Below, in pieces: positions 32,561 through 38,908 of a stretch of 38,908 nt of DNA; the first letter of the stretch is position 1; each line of letters begins with the position of its first letter. Where the stretch lies: NCBI GenBank assembly GCA_009693245.1, contig SHXO01000019.1:1-38908 (forward strand), read 5' to 3'. Position numbers and translations under genes: made by a program. The notes below the pieces were generated by a model. The model was not told where the DNA came from. It saw nothing but the letters and a program-made list of their open reading frames with translations, and did no database searches. Source of the stretch: Betaproteobacteria bacterium (GTDB taxonomy: Bacteria > Pseudomonadota > Gammaproteobacteria > Burkholderiales > SHXO01).

Positions 32561-33337
32561 CTATAAGTAGGGGTTCATCCAGCCCAATCCCGCCTCGGTG
32601 TTGCCCTTCGGGCGGTACTCACAGCCGATCCAGCCTTGGTAGCCAATCTTGTCCAAGTGCCGAAACAAGAATGAATAATTGATCTCGCCAGTTCCTGGTT
32701 CGTTCCGGCCCGGCGTATCGGCTAATTGCATATGCGCGATCTTGGGCAGCAACTTCTCCATGGTGGGTGCCAAATCGCCCTCCATGATCTGCATGTGATA
32801 GATGTCGTACTGGAAATACAGATTCGGGACATTGGCGTAGTGGAGGATGTCCATGGCCTGCGCCGAAGTGTTCAAGTAAAAGCCAGGAATGTCGCGGGTA
32901 TTGATGGCCTCGATTAACACCTTGAGGTTGTGCTTGGCCATTTCCTTTCCCGCGAATTGAAGATTGGCGATGTAGGCTTCGCGCATTTTCTCCTCGTTCA
33001 CGCCGCGCGGCTTGAGCCCAGCCATGCAGTGGACCTGAGAGCAACCAAGGGCCAGCGCGTAGTCCAGGGCCTTGCCCACGTTGTCCTGAAACTCCGAATG
33101 GCGGCTGGGATCGCAGGCCATGCCCCGGTCACCCGCGTTCCAATCGCCGGGCGGCATGTTGAACAGGACGACCTTGAGGTTGTTCTTTCTGGCCAGTTCC
33201 GCCACCTGGTTCTTGTCGTAGGCGTAGGGAAAGAGGAACTCGGCACCCTTGAAACCGGACTTCGCGGCGGCGGCGAAGCGGTCCAGAAAATCCACCTCGT
33301 TGTACATCATGGAAAGATTGGCGTTGAACTTGGGCAT
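32561..33337 (-). CDS. hyi: Hydroxypyruvate isomerase
   Basis: A 258-residue TIM-barrel enzyme (AP-endonuclease-2 family) that interconverts hydroxypyruvate and tartronate semialdehyde. Family segments: KFNANLSMMYNEVDFLDRFAAAAKSGFKGAEFLFPY, VVLFNMPPGDWNAGDRGMACDP, the metal-site EAINTRDIPGFYL, QYDIYHMQIMEGDL, HMQLADTPGRNEPGTGEINY and GCEYRPKGNTEAGLGWM. ATG 33337 is preferred over a GTG at 33352. It is the first gene of the operon. The order hyi, glxR, kinase, glcD, glcE, glcF has small gaps of 20, 33, 6, 1 and 3 bases, so a single promoter should serve all six. Confidence 0.94.
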   Translation of the reverse strand: MPKFNANLSMMYNEVDFLDRFAAAAKSGFKGAEFLFPYAYDKNQVAELARKNNLKVVLFNMPPGDWNAGDRGMACDPSRHSEFQDNVGKALDYALALGCSQVHCMAGLKPRGVNEEKMREAYIANLQFAGKEMAKHNLKVLIEAINTRDIPGFYLNTSAQAMDILHYANVPNLYFQYDIYHMQIMEGDLAPTMEKLLPKIAHMQLADTPGRNEPGTGEINYSFLFRHLDKIGYQGWIGCEYRPKGNTEAGLGWMNPYL

Positions 33338-33441
33338 GGCCGAAGCCCTCACTTGGGTTTCAATGGGAATGAACCGATTTTACACTGGGGGCGGCCCGCG
33401 CCCTCCGTATAATCCGCCTAACTTCACTTCAGAGAGAATCC
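33338..33441. promoter_or_regulatory. Divergent promoter region of hyi operon and moxR-like operon
   Basis: The 104-base gap between the divergent starts holds TATAATCCGCC (33408-33418), with the -10 hexamer 28 bases before the MoxR start. For hyi the opposite strand has TGTAAAAT about 50 bases before its ATG. No clear -35 hexamers or long palindrome were seen. Confidence 0.5.
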
Positions 33442-34287
33442 ATGGCGCGCTTCACTGGCACCGAGAATTACATCGCCACCGACGATCTGATGATGGCAGT
33501 GAACGCGGCCATCACCTTGGAACGGCCGCTATTGATCAAAGGCGAGCCTGGAACGGGCAAGACCATGCTAGCCGTGGAAGTCGCCAAGGCCCTGAACCGG
33601 CCCTTGATTCAATGGCACATCAAGTCCACCAGCAAGGCGCAACAAGGTTTGTACGAATACGATGCCGTGTCGCGCTTGCGCGATTCCCAGTTGGGCGATC
33701 CGAGAGTGCACGACATCGCCAACTATATCAAGAAAGGCCCTCTTTGGGAGGCCTTCACCGCGGACGGCCCAAACGTGGTGTTGATCGACGAGATCGACAA
33801 GGCCGATATAGAGTTTCCCAACGACCTGCTGCGTGAACTGGACCGCATGGAGTTCTACGTTTACGAACTCCAGCAATTGATCCAAGCCAAGACGCGGCCT
33901 ACGATCATCATCACCAGCAATAACGAGAAAGAGTTGCCGGATGCCTTCTTGCGCCGCTGCTTCTTCCACTACATCCGCTTCCCCGACAAGGAGACCTTGG
34001 AGCGCATCGTGGATGTGCACTACCCCACGCTCAAGAAGACCTTGCTGCGTGAAGCCTTGGAAGCATTTTTCGACATGCGCGAAGTGCCCGGCCTCAAGAA
34101 AAAACCATCAACGTCGGAGTTCCTCGATTGGCTAAAACTCCTGGTCGCCGAAGACATCTCCGAAGAAACCCTGCGCACCCGCGACCAGAGCAAGATCATC
34201 CCTCCGCTCCACGGCGCGCTCCTCAAGAACGAGCAGGACGTTCATTTGTTCGAGAGGTTGGCGTTCATTTCGAGGAGGAAGGCGTGA
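33442..34287 (+). CDS. MoxR-type AAA ATPase
   Basis: A 281-residue AAA+ protein of the CoxD-like branch of the MoxR group, which act as chaperones that insert metals or mature protein complexes. Walker A GEPGTGKT (34-41), Walker B VVLIDEIDK (112-120), sensor 1 Asn160 in IIITSNNEKELPDAFLRRC and Arg171/172 as likely finger residues are seen. The partner encoded downstream is a VWA-domain protein, the usual MoxR-VWA pairing. AGAGAG precedes the ATG. No dehydrogenase or other client sits in the same operon, so the target is unknown. Confidence 0.92.
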   Translation: MARFTGTENYIATDDLMMAVNAAITLERPLLIKGEPGTGKTMLAVEVAKALNRPLIQWHIKSTSKAQQGLYEYDAVSRLRDSQLGDPRVHDIANYIKKGPLWEAFTADGPNVVLIDEIDKADIEFPNDLLRELDRMEFYVYELQQLIQAKTRPTIIITSNNEKELPDAFLRRCFFHYIRFPDKETLERIVDVHYPTLKKTLLREALEAFFDMREVPGLKKKPSTSEFLDWLKLLVAEDISEETLRTRDQSKIIPPLHGALLKNEQDVHLFERLAFISRRKA

Positions 34288-34295
34288 GAAGTCTA

Positions 34296-34438
34296 GGGAG
34301 GAGGGAGGAGGGAGGGGGGAGGAGAAAACCCCTCGCCACGCCAGCCACTGTGCTCGGTTCGCTCTATTGCATGCGATTACCGGCACGGACCGCACTTCGC
34401 CAATCGCCACACCTCCCCCCTCCCTCCTCCCTCCTCCC
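34296..34438. repeat. Perfect 27-bp purine/pyrimidine inverted repeat between moxR-like and VWA genes
   Basis: Left arm 34296-34322 is purine-only on the plus strand (blocks of GGGAGGA ending in a run of six Gs); right arm 34412-34438 is its exact complement. Every one of 27 positions pairs. The 89-base middle holds nothing recognised. The right arm ends three bases before ATG 34442, so the mRNA stem abuts the start codon. G-blocks in the left arm could form a quadruplex or H-DNA. Confidence 0.9.
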
Positions 34439-34441
34439 GCG

Positions 34442-35617
34442 ATGCTGATCAGTTTCTTCCTGGAACTCAAGAAAGCCGGCGTTCCGGTCTCCATCAAGGA
34501 ATTCTTGATGTTGCTGGAGGCGTTGGCCAAGTATGTGGCCTGGGGAAGCATGGAGGAGTTCTACTTCCTGTCGCGCGCCTGTTTGGTGAAAGACGAGAAG
34601 CATTTCGACAAGTTCGACCTGGCCTTTGGCGCCTATTTCAATGGGCTTGAAGTCGTACCGGCTTTGATGGCACAGATTCCCGAGGAGTGGTTGCGCAAGC
34701 GGATGGAGAAGAATCTCACCGAGGAGGAGAAGGCGTTGGTGCAATCCCTAGGAGGATGGGAGAAGTTGATGGAAACCTTGCGCCAGCGCCTGGAAGAACA
34801 GAAGGGGCGGCACCAAGGCGGTTCGAAATGGATTGGCACCGCAGGCACATCGCCCTTCGGCGCCTACGGGTACAACCCCGAGGGGGTGCGCATTGGACAG
34901 GAAGGCTCGCGCAACCGCCGTGCGGTCAAGGTGTGGGACCAGCGCGAGTACCGCAACCTCGACGATTCCGTGGAACTGGGCACGCGCAACATTAAGGTCG
35001 CACTACGCCGCCTGCGCAAGTTCGCGCGCGAGGGCGCACCCGATGAACTAGATCTCGACGATACGATTCGTTCGACCGCCCGCAACGCGGGTTACCTCGA
35101 TCTCAAGATGGTGCCCGAGCGCCACAACGCCGTTAAGGTGCTGCTCTTCCTCGACATCGGTGGCTCCATGGATGATCACATCCGCGTGTGCGAGGAACTC
35201 TTCTCCGCCGCACGCGTGGAATTCAAACATCTCGAATACTTCTACTTCCACAACTTCATCTACGAAACCGTGTGGAAGGACAACCGCCGCCGCCACGCTG
35301 AAAAGATCGCCACCTGGCAGGTGATGCACACCTACGGCCACGACTACAAGCTCATCTTCGTGGGCGATGCCACCATGAGCCCATACGAGATCGCTTACCC
35401 AGGCGGCAGCGTCGAGCACCACAACCCCGAGGCAGGCGCGGTGTGGATGCAGCGCCTGACCGATATCTACCCTCACGCCATCTGGCTGAATCCGCAACCG
35501 GAAGAACGCTGGAACTACTACGAATCCATCGGCCTGGCGAAGCAGTTGATGGGCGATCGCATGTTTCCGCTCACCTTGGAGGGATTGGAGGCGGGGATGA
35601 AGGAATTGACTCGGTAG
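34442..35617 (+). CDS. VWA-domain protein, CoxE-like
   Basis: A 391-residue protein. The C-terminal von Willebrand A domain has a MIDAS-like metal loop FLDIGGSMDDHI (Asp238, Ser242), then FKHLEYFYFHNFIYETVWKD and KLIFVGDATMSPYEI. The MIDAS Asp-x-Ser-x-Ser pattern is changed to D-I-G-G-S, a form I associate with the CoxE/COG3825 group. The N-terminal half is helical with a linker (GTAGTSPFGAYGYNPEGVRIGQEG). It probably works with the MoxR ATPase to remodel a client complex. I take ATG 34442, where homology starts; the in-frame upstream ATG 34367 would translate through the inverted repeat. No Shine-Dalgarno can exist in the pyrimidine-only sequence directly upstream. Confidence 0.88.
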   Translation: MLISFFLELKKAGVPVSIKEFLMLLEALAKYVAWGSMEEFYFLSRACLVKDEKHFDKFDLAFGAYFNGLEVVPALMAQIPEEWLRKRMEKNLTEEEKALVQSLGGWEKLMETLRQRLEEQKGRHQGGSKWIGTAGTSPFGAYGYNPEGVRIGQEGSRNRRAVKVWDQREYRNLDDSVELGTRNIKVALRRLRKFAREGAPDELDLDDTIRSTARNAGYLDLKMVPERHNAVKVLLFLDIGGSMDDHIRVCEELFSAARVEFKHLEYFYFHNFIYETVWKDNRRRHAEKIATWQVMHTYGHDYKLIFVGDATMSPYEIAYPGGSVEHHNPEAGAVWMQRLTDIYPHAIWLNPQPEERWNYYESIGLAKQLMGDRMFPLTLEGLEAGMKELTR

Positions 35618-35825
35618 GTGCGCGCTAGCACCCACCGCCTCATCAATTTCCCGCAAGACGCTTTGGTGTTGGGCTACCAAGTAATACGCGTTACCCCGGG
35701 AACGAGATCGAAGTGCTCGTCTTTAAATCGTCCGCGTCATCGCGCGGGCTTTTGCCTACCCCGCCCTTTGCAGTGCGACAAATCTCGCGGGAGTTGGTGC
35801 AATACATCGCGCTTGCGCGCCATTT

Positions 35826-35987
35826 ACACTTTTGGGGATTGGGGTGGCCCTTGCCGGAGGACTGCTTGTCTACGGAATACTTAAACAGGGCATGGGGATT
35901 CGTTTGGATGCCGAGGAGGAGTTCAATGGCGCCGACCTCTCCATTCACAAGATCACGGGCGGACCTGAAAAAGAATCAGGATGGTGA
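35826..35987 (+). pseudogene. C-terminal remnant of an ammonium transporter (Amt)
   Basis: A frame without its own start encodes about 53 residues: a last membrane helix (TLLGIGVALAGGLLVYGILK) followed by the cytosolic tail GMGIRLDAEEEFNGADLSIHKI and TGGPEKESGW, ending at TGA 35985-35987. Amt proteins end with such a helix then 'GIR(V/L)-x-x-EEE-x-x-G-x-DL'. The rest of the gene is missing; immediately upstream I see nothing similar. It is therefore a leftover of a deletion or rearrangement. The stop lies within the 3' end of the convergent Nudix gene. The remaining part of the gap (35618-35825) has no recognisable feature. Confidence 0.6.
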
Positions 35988-36539
35988 GATTGGCTTTCCC
36001 TGCGGCGGGAGCGGCTGAATCGTTCCCACGTGCATGGGAAACTGGCCGGTTCGCCGGTCGCTGAAGTAGCGATGCAGGGCGTTGCGCACGGTGGCGAAGG
36101 CGATCTCATCCCACGGAATTTCGGATTCCTCGAATAGCTTGACTTCCAGGGATTCCGTGCCGGGCGCGAATTGGCTGTCCTTCAGGCGGGCCCGAAACAG
36201 CAGATAGACCTGGCTGATATGGGGGATGTTGTAGATCGCATAGGGTTCCAGCATTTCCACCCGCGCGCCCGCTTCTTCCAGGGTTTCTCGCATGGCGCCG
36301 TCGCCCGTGGTCTCGCCGTTTTCCAGGTATCCGGCCGGTACGGTCCACAGACCATAACGGGGCTCGATGGCGCGGCGGCACAGCAAGACCTTGTCCTCCC
36401 ACTCGGGAATACACCCCACCACCATCTTGGGATTTTCATAGTGGATGGTTCCGCAGGCGTCGCATACAGCACGCGGGAGATTATCGTCGGGAGGAATCCG
36501 GCGGGCCAGCAGGCCGCCGCAACTGCTGCAATACTTCAC
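35976..36539 (-). CDS. Nudix hydrolase with N-terminal zinc ribbon
   Basis: A 187-residue Nudix enzyme. The N-terminal zinc ribbon uses Cys4, Cys7, Cys26 and Cys29 (YCSSCG ... VCDACG). The Nudix box begins at Gly70 and keeps Glu76, Arg84, Glu85, Glu88, Glu89 and Gly91, so magnesium-dependent cleavage of a nucleoside diphosphate-X bond is intact. This zinc-ribbon arrangement is shared with small bacterial Nudix proteins and the NudC/NADH pyrophosphatase group, but the typical NudC SQPWPFPxS motif is not seen and the protein is shorter. Substrate therefore unknown. It is convergent with the Amt remnant. Confidence 0.9.
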   Translation of the reverse strand: MKYCSSCGGLLARRIPPDDNLPRAVCDACGTIHYENPKMVVGCIPEWEDKVLLCRRAIEPRYGLWTVPAGYLENGETTGDGAMRETLEEAGARVEMLEPYAIYNIPHISQVYLLFRARLKDSQFAPGTESLEVKLFEESEIPWDEIAFATVRNALHRYFSDRRTGQFPMHVGTIQPLPPQGKPISPS

Positions 36540-36607
36540 GGCTTCGCATCCAGCTTAAGATCTAGAGGAACCTTAGCAGAAGGAAGGGAAGTTTCCCAGA
36601 GCCAGGA

Positions 36608-36630
36608 GCGCAATCCTTGCGGGATTGCGC
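36608..36630 (-). terminator. Possible hairpin downstream of the cytochrome c gene
   Basis: GCGCAATCC (36608-36616) pairs with GGATTGCGC (36622-36630) around a five-base loop, eight bases past the cytochrome stop codon. No U-run follows, so it may stabilise or pause the transcript instead of terminating it. Confidence 0.45.
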
Positions 36631-36637
36631 CAGGCGA

Positions 36638-36994
36638 TCACTTCGGTAGTGCCTTGATGTAGTCCGCCAAGGCTTCCAGTTCCTTTTCCGAGAGCTGGTT
36701 CTTGAATCCCGGCATGGGGGATTTACCCTTGCTGATTTGCGTCATGACTTGTTGCTTGGTTTTCTCGGTTCCGGCGAGCTTGGGGCCATCGGCTTGCTTC
36801 ATTCCCATGCCTTGGTGGCACCAACTGCACTTGGCCGAGAACAATTTTTTCATGTCTATTCCATACTTTTCTTGAACCAGGGCGAGTGCAGGCGCAATGG
36901 CTTCGTCGTCGGCGTGCAAAGTGCCGCTTAAGCAAAGGGCGCACGCCAAGAGCGCCCGCGCAAACAACTGTCCGGGACGGCAAATTCTCGGCAT
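36638..36994 (-). CDS. Small periplasmic cytochrome c
   Basis: A 118-residue class I cytochrome c. A signal peptide (1-28, ending GTLHA) is followed by one heme site KCSWCHQG (Cys56, Cys59, His60). The distal ligand is probably the Met in GKSPMPGFKNQLSEKELEALADYIKALPK. ATG 36994 has GGAG six bases upstream; an ATG at 37006 overlaps that site. It follows the PQQ dehydrogenase gene on the same strand, beyond a terminator, and is likely its electron acceptor, as XoxG/MxaG-like cytochromes are. It has its own leader with a palindrome at 37023-37041, so it may be expressed separately. Confidence 0.88.
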   Translation of the reverse strand: MPRICRPGQLFARALLACALCLSGTLHADDEAIAPALALVQEKYGIDMKKLFSAKCSWCHQGMGMKQADGPKLAGTEKTKQQVMTQISKGKSPMPGFKNQLSEKELEALADYIKALPK

Positions 36995-37022
36995 CAATGT
37001 CTCCATAAGATCGAGTGAGGTC

Positions 37023-37041
37023 GCAACCGTACAACGGTTGC
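37023..37041. promoter_or_regulatory. Palindrome upstream of the cytochrome c gene
   Basis: GCAACCGT pairs with ACGGTTGC around ACA: a perfect 8-bp inverted repeat 29 bases before the cytochrome start. It could be an operator or a leader hairpin. Confidence 0.4.
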
Positions 37042-37073
37042 TTTCGGTTTTTGTTTACCGGCACCCCTCAGGC

Positions 37074-37104
37074 AAAAAAACAGGGCGGGGGATCCCCCGC
37101 CCTG
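37074..37104 (-). terminator. Rho-independent terminator of the PQQ dehydrogenase gene
   Basis: On the minus strand a perfect 24-bp palindrome centred on GGATCC (37081-37104, arms CAGGGCGGGGG and complement) is followed by seven Us (37074-37080). It lies 27 bases past the dehydrogenase stop codon and separates it from the cytochrome gene. Confidence 0.95.
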
Positions 37105-37130
37105 CGTGCTGCTGAAACGGCTAGTTGTTC

Positions 37131-38876
37131 TTACTTGAGCGAGAACACCAGCAACTGGCCGTTGTCGGTCGGCATGGAGCAGAAGGGCTCGCCGAACAAC
37201 GGGCAGTAGTTACCGGACACGTGGCTTCCCCAGCCGGTCACCACGGCAACGTACTGCTTGCCCTTGGCCGAGTAGGAAATTACACCGCCATGGTGGCCGA
37301 TACCGTTATTGTGCTGCCACAGCTTGGAGCCGTTGTCGGCGTCCAGTGCGTAGAAGGTACCATCGGCACCCGGCACGAAGACCAGGCCGCCATTGGTGGA
37401 CATCAAGCTCGCCAGAGGCGGGTACTTGAATTCCACTTCCCACTTCAGCTTATGGCTGACGGGGTCACGAGCTTGCACGGTACCGAAGGCAGGACGATCC
37501 GCCGGAGGGCGGGTGGTCCAGCTGGCGCCGAAGTAGGCTTGGCCGGAGTAGTCAGCGGGCTTGTCCACTTTCTGGACTTCTATGTCGAAGCAGAACTCCA
37601 TGGTGGTTTTGTAGTACAACCCAGTTGCCGGGCTATAGGCTCCCGTGTTCCAGCTGATGGCGCCGTCGATGGCCGGGCACACGTTCGTGTGCTTGCCCAA
37701 CGGCAGTTCGCGGCGGCCGATCAATTGACCGGTCTTGGCGTCCACACCCTTGATGTAGTTATAGGTCTTGCCGATGAGGGTGGCGTTTTCCACTTTCAAC
37801 ACCTGGTCCGTTGCTTTGTCGGGATCGGCGTTGTAGGTGAACAGAATTCCGCCCTTGTTCGGATGCAGCATGTAGCGCTTCCCGCCGCGATCGATCTGGA
37901 CGAACTCACCCACCGCGGAGTCGAAGTCCCATGCGTCATGGGGCATTTCGGAGAAGTAGGCCTTCAGGGTACCGGTATCGGCATCCAACACGACCACGGA
38001 CGAGCTGTAGAGGTTGGTTCCAGGACGTGGTCCTTCGGTCATCCAATTCTCGCCGGCCCAGTCATAATCGGGAGCCGGGTTGGCTGTTCCCCACCATACG
38101 CTGTTGGTCGCCGCGTCATAGGAGCCGGTCATCCAGCCACCACCGCCGCCGATTTTCCAGGAGTCATTGCCCCAGGAAACGCGGGAGCGCTCGTCGCCGC
38201 CGATGGTGTCGTACTGCCACTCGACTTCGCCGGTCTCCGCGTTAACCGCGAAAATCGGACCGCAGCAGCCAGACAATTCGCCGCCGTTGGAACCGATGAG
38301 GACCTTGTCCTTGACGATCACCGGGGCGCCAGTAAAGCCTTTGTTGCCCTTCTCGACGGAAATGATCATGTTGTCCCAAACCACTTCGCCGGTCTTGGCA
38401 TCCAGGGCGATCATGCGGCCGTCAACCGTGCCGATGTACACCTTGCCATAGCCAATCGCGAGGCCGCGGTTGTAGGGGTTGTAGAAGGTGCCTTCCGCGC
38501 GCTCCTGGTCGATCTTGGCTTTGTAAGCCCAGATCTTGGTGCCGGTGGCGCCATCGAGTGCGTAGACTTGGCCGGAAGCGGAGGTGTAGTAGAGCACGCC
38601 ATCGGCGGCTATGGGGAAGGATTGCACGCCGCGCTTGGACGCCGCAGGGGTGTGAATCCAGGCGATATTTAGATCCTTGACGGTCTTTTTGTTGATTTGA
38701 TCCAGGCCGCTGTAATGCCAGCCTTTGAAGGAGCCGTGATACATGAGCCAGTTGTTGGGATCCTTGTCCGCGTTAGCCAGACGATCCCAGGTGATATCGG
38801 CGGCCCCGGCTTGCATGGCGAAGCCGAAGCCTAAGGCTGCGGCCACCCCTACAAGTTGAGTCTTCCATCGTTTCAT
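37131..38876 (-). CDS. PQQ-dependent alcohol (methanol/ethanol-type) dehydrogenase, probably lanthanide type
   Basis: A 581-residue periplasmic quinoprotein with signal peptide (about 1-26, ADITW is the likely mature start) and repeated tryptophan-docking blades. It oxidises an alcohol with PQQ and passes electrons to a cytochrome c. Active-site positions: Glu200 in SNGGELSG, Asn266 in TANPAPD, and catalytic Asp317 in PHDAWDFD, where Asp319 two residues later is the extra acidic residue that marks lanthanide-using enzymes (XoxF, PedH) as opposed to calcium-using MxaF. Unusually the vicinal Cys pair is at 204-205 (LSGCCGP), next to the metal-binding Glu; the classic position has no CC (EGTFYNPYNRGLAIG instead). 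It may belong to a distant clade such as MDH2. GGAGAG precedes the ATG. Confidence 0.92.
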   Translation of the reverse strand: MKRWKTQLVGVAAALGFGFAMQAGAADITWDRLANADKDPNNWLMYHGSFKGWHYSGLDQINKKTVKDLNIAWIHTPAASKRGVQSFPIAADGVLYYTSASGQVYALDGATGTKIWAYKAKIDQERAEGTFYNPYNRGLAIGYGKVYIGTVDGRMIALDAKTGEVVWDNMIISVEKGNKGFTGAPVIVKDKVLIGSNGGELSGCCGPIFAVNAETGEVEWQYDTIGGDERSRVSWGNDSWKIGGGGGWMTGSYDAATNSVWWGTANPAPDYDWAGENWMTEGPRPGTNLYSSSVVVLDADTGTLKAYFSEMPHDAWDFDSAVGEFVQIDRGGKRYMLHPNKGGILFTYNADPDKATDQVLKVENATLIGKTYNYIKGVDAKTGQLIGRRELPLGKHTNVCPAIDGAISWNTGAYSPATGLYYKTTMEFCFDIEVQKVDKPADYSGQAYFGASWTTRPPADRPAFGTVQARDPVSHKLKWEVEFKYPPLASLMSTNGGLVFVPGADGTFYALDADNGSKLWQHNNGIGHHGGVISYSAKGKQYVAVVTGWGSHVSGNYCPLFGEPFCSMPTDNGQLLVFSLK

Positions 38877-38908
38877 ATGTCTCTCCAGATCGATTGATAT
38901 TGGAACTG

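Noticed and set aside
33442-35617. Carbon monoxide dehydrogenase accessory operon (coxDE)
   Set aside because: The proteins resemble CoxD/CoxE, but no coxSLM or other molybdenum-enzyme genes are in the window, so only the general MoxR-VWA label is used.
35617-35632. Short hairpin just after the VWA stop codon
   Set aside because: Only about five pairs and no U-run; too weak to call a terminator.
35713-36018. Possible 101-codon gene starting at GTG 35713
   Set aside because: It overlaps the Amt-like remnant in another frame and the end of the Nudix gene, and shows no family features.
37125-38672. Long 515-codon open frame on the plus strand
   Set aside because: It is the antisense shadow of the PQQ dehydrogenase; the minus-strand frame has all the active-site motifs and a signal peptide, and the plus frame shows none.
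37131-38876. Classic calcium-type methanol dehydrogenase large subunit (mxaF)
   Set aside because: Asp at +2 of the catalytic Asp, no mxaJGI genes adjacent, and no CC at the MxaF position.

Overview
The window (38.9 kb, GC-rich) looks like the chromosome of a betaproteobacterium. The best single marker is a short DUF3460-type gene (24867-25055), a family I know mainly from Betaproteobacteria. The stand-alone hisC, the MetY/HIBCH-type genes, the glycolate operon and the PQQ alcohol dehydrogenase with its cytochrome c fit that group. No rRNA, tRNA, CRISPR array, phage or plasmid functions were seen. All names come from reading motifs by eye; no database search was run.

Layout. (1) 1-1082: the 5' end of an IS3-type transposase gene abuts a wrecked zinc-type alcohol dehydrogenase/quinone reductase gene, followed by a short 8-bp tandem repeat and a 36-codon signal-peptide stub. 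(2) 1086-3313: a two-gene osmoprotectant-type ABC importer (ATPase plus a fused binding-protein/permease). (3) 3444-6120: hisC overlapping an acyl-CoA synthetase gene. (4) 6142-7904: a strong hairpin, then a NarL-type response regulator and its histidine kinase, divergent from (5) 8040-12300: a TonB-dependent receptor with a clear terminator, a secreted YVTN/PQQ-type beta-propeller protein and a HAD-II hydrolase. (6) 12308-14896: three lipoprotein genes (COG3014-like, YcfL-like, LpoB-like), a peptidoglycan-synthesis activator neighbourhood. (7) 14922-15536: a REP-associated transposase (RAYT) between inverted palindromes. (8) 15712-19572: queG, an HDOD gene with an early amber codon, an MBL-fold hydrolase gene frameshifted at a nine-base homopolymer, and a HEAT/TPR protein. 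(9) 19669-23284: a tight set of D-threonine-aldolase-like, MetY-like and HIBCH-like genes. (10) 23310-26563: a Cys-repeat secreted protein with a HupE/UreJ-like membrane protein, DUF3460, and two more genes with single premature stops (an outer-membrane barrel and a glutathione S-transferase). (11) 26567-33337: a six-gene glycolate/glyoxylate operon (hyi, glxR, glycerate kinase, glcD, glcE, glcF). (12) 33442-35617: a MoxR AAA ATPase and a CoxE-like VWA protein separated by a perfect 27-bp purine/pyrimidine inverted repeat. (13) 35826-38876: an ammonium-transporter C-terminal remnant, a Nudix hydrolase, a cytochrome c and a PQQ dehydrogenase carrying the lanthanide-type Asp.

How it works together: GlcDEF oxidise glycolate to glyoxylate. 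Hyi, GlxR and glycerate kinase then carry the tartronate-semialdehyde branch to 2-phosphoglycerate; the carboligase (gcl) that should link them is not in the window. The PQQ dehydrogenase and cytochrome c form a periplasmic alcohol-oxidation module.

The most striking points are: five genes broken by IS insertion/deletion, single nonsense codons or one homopolymer frameshift within about 26 kb; the RAYT whose HUH motif has Arg in place of the first His; the 27-bp inverted repeat abutting the VWA start codon; the relocated vicinal Cys pair in the PQQ dehydrogenase; and the three-fold C-x(13-14)-C repeat in a small secreted protein.
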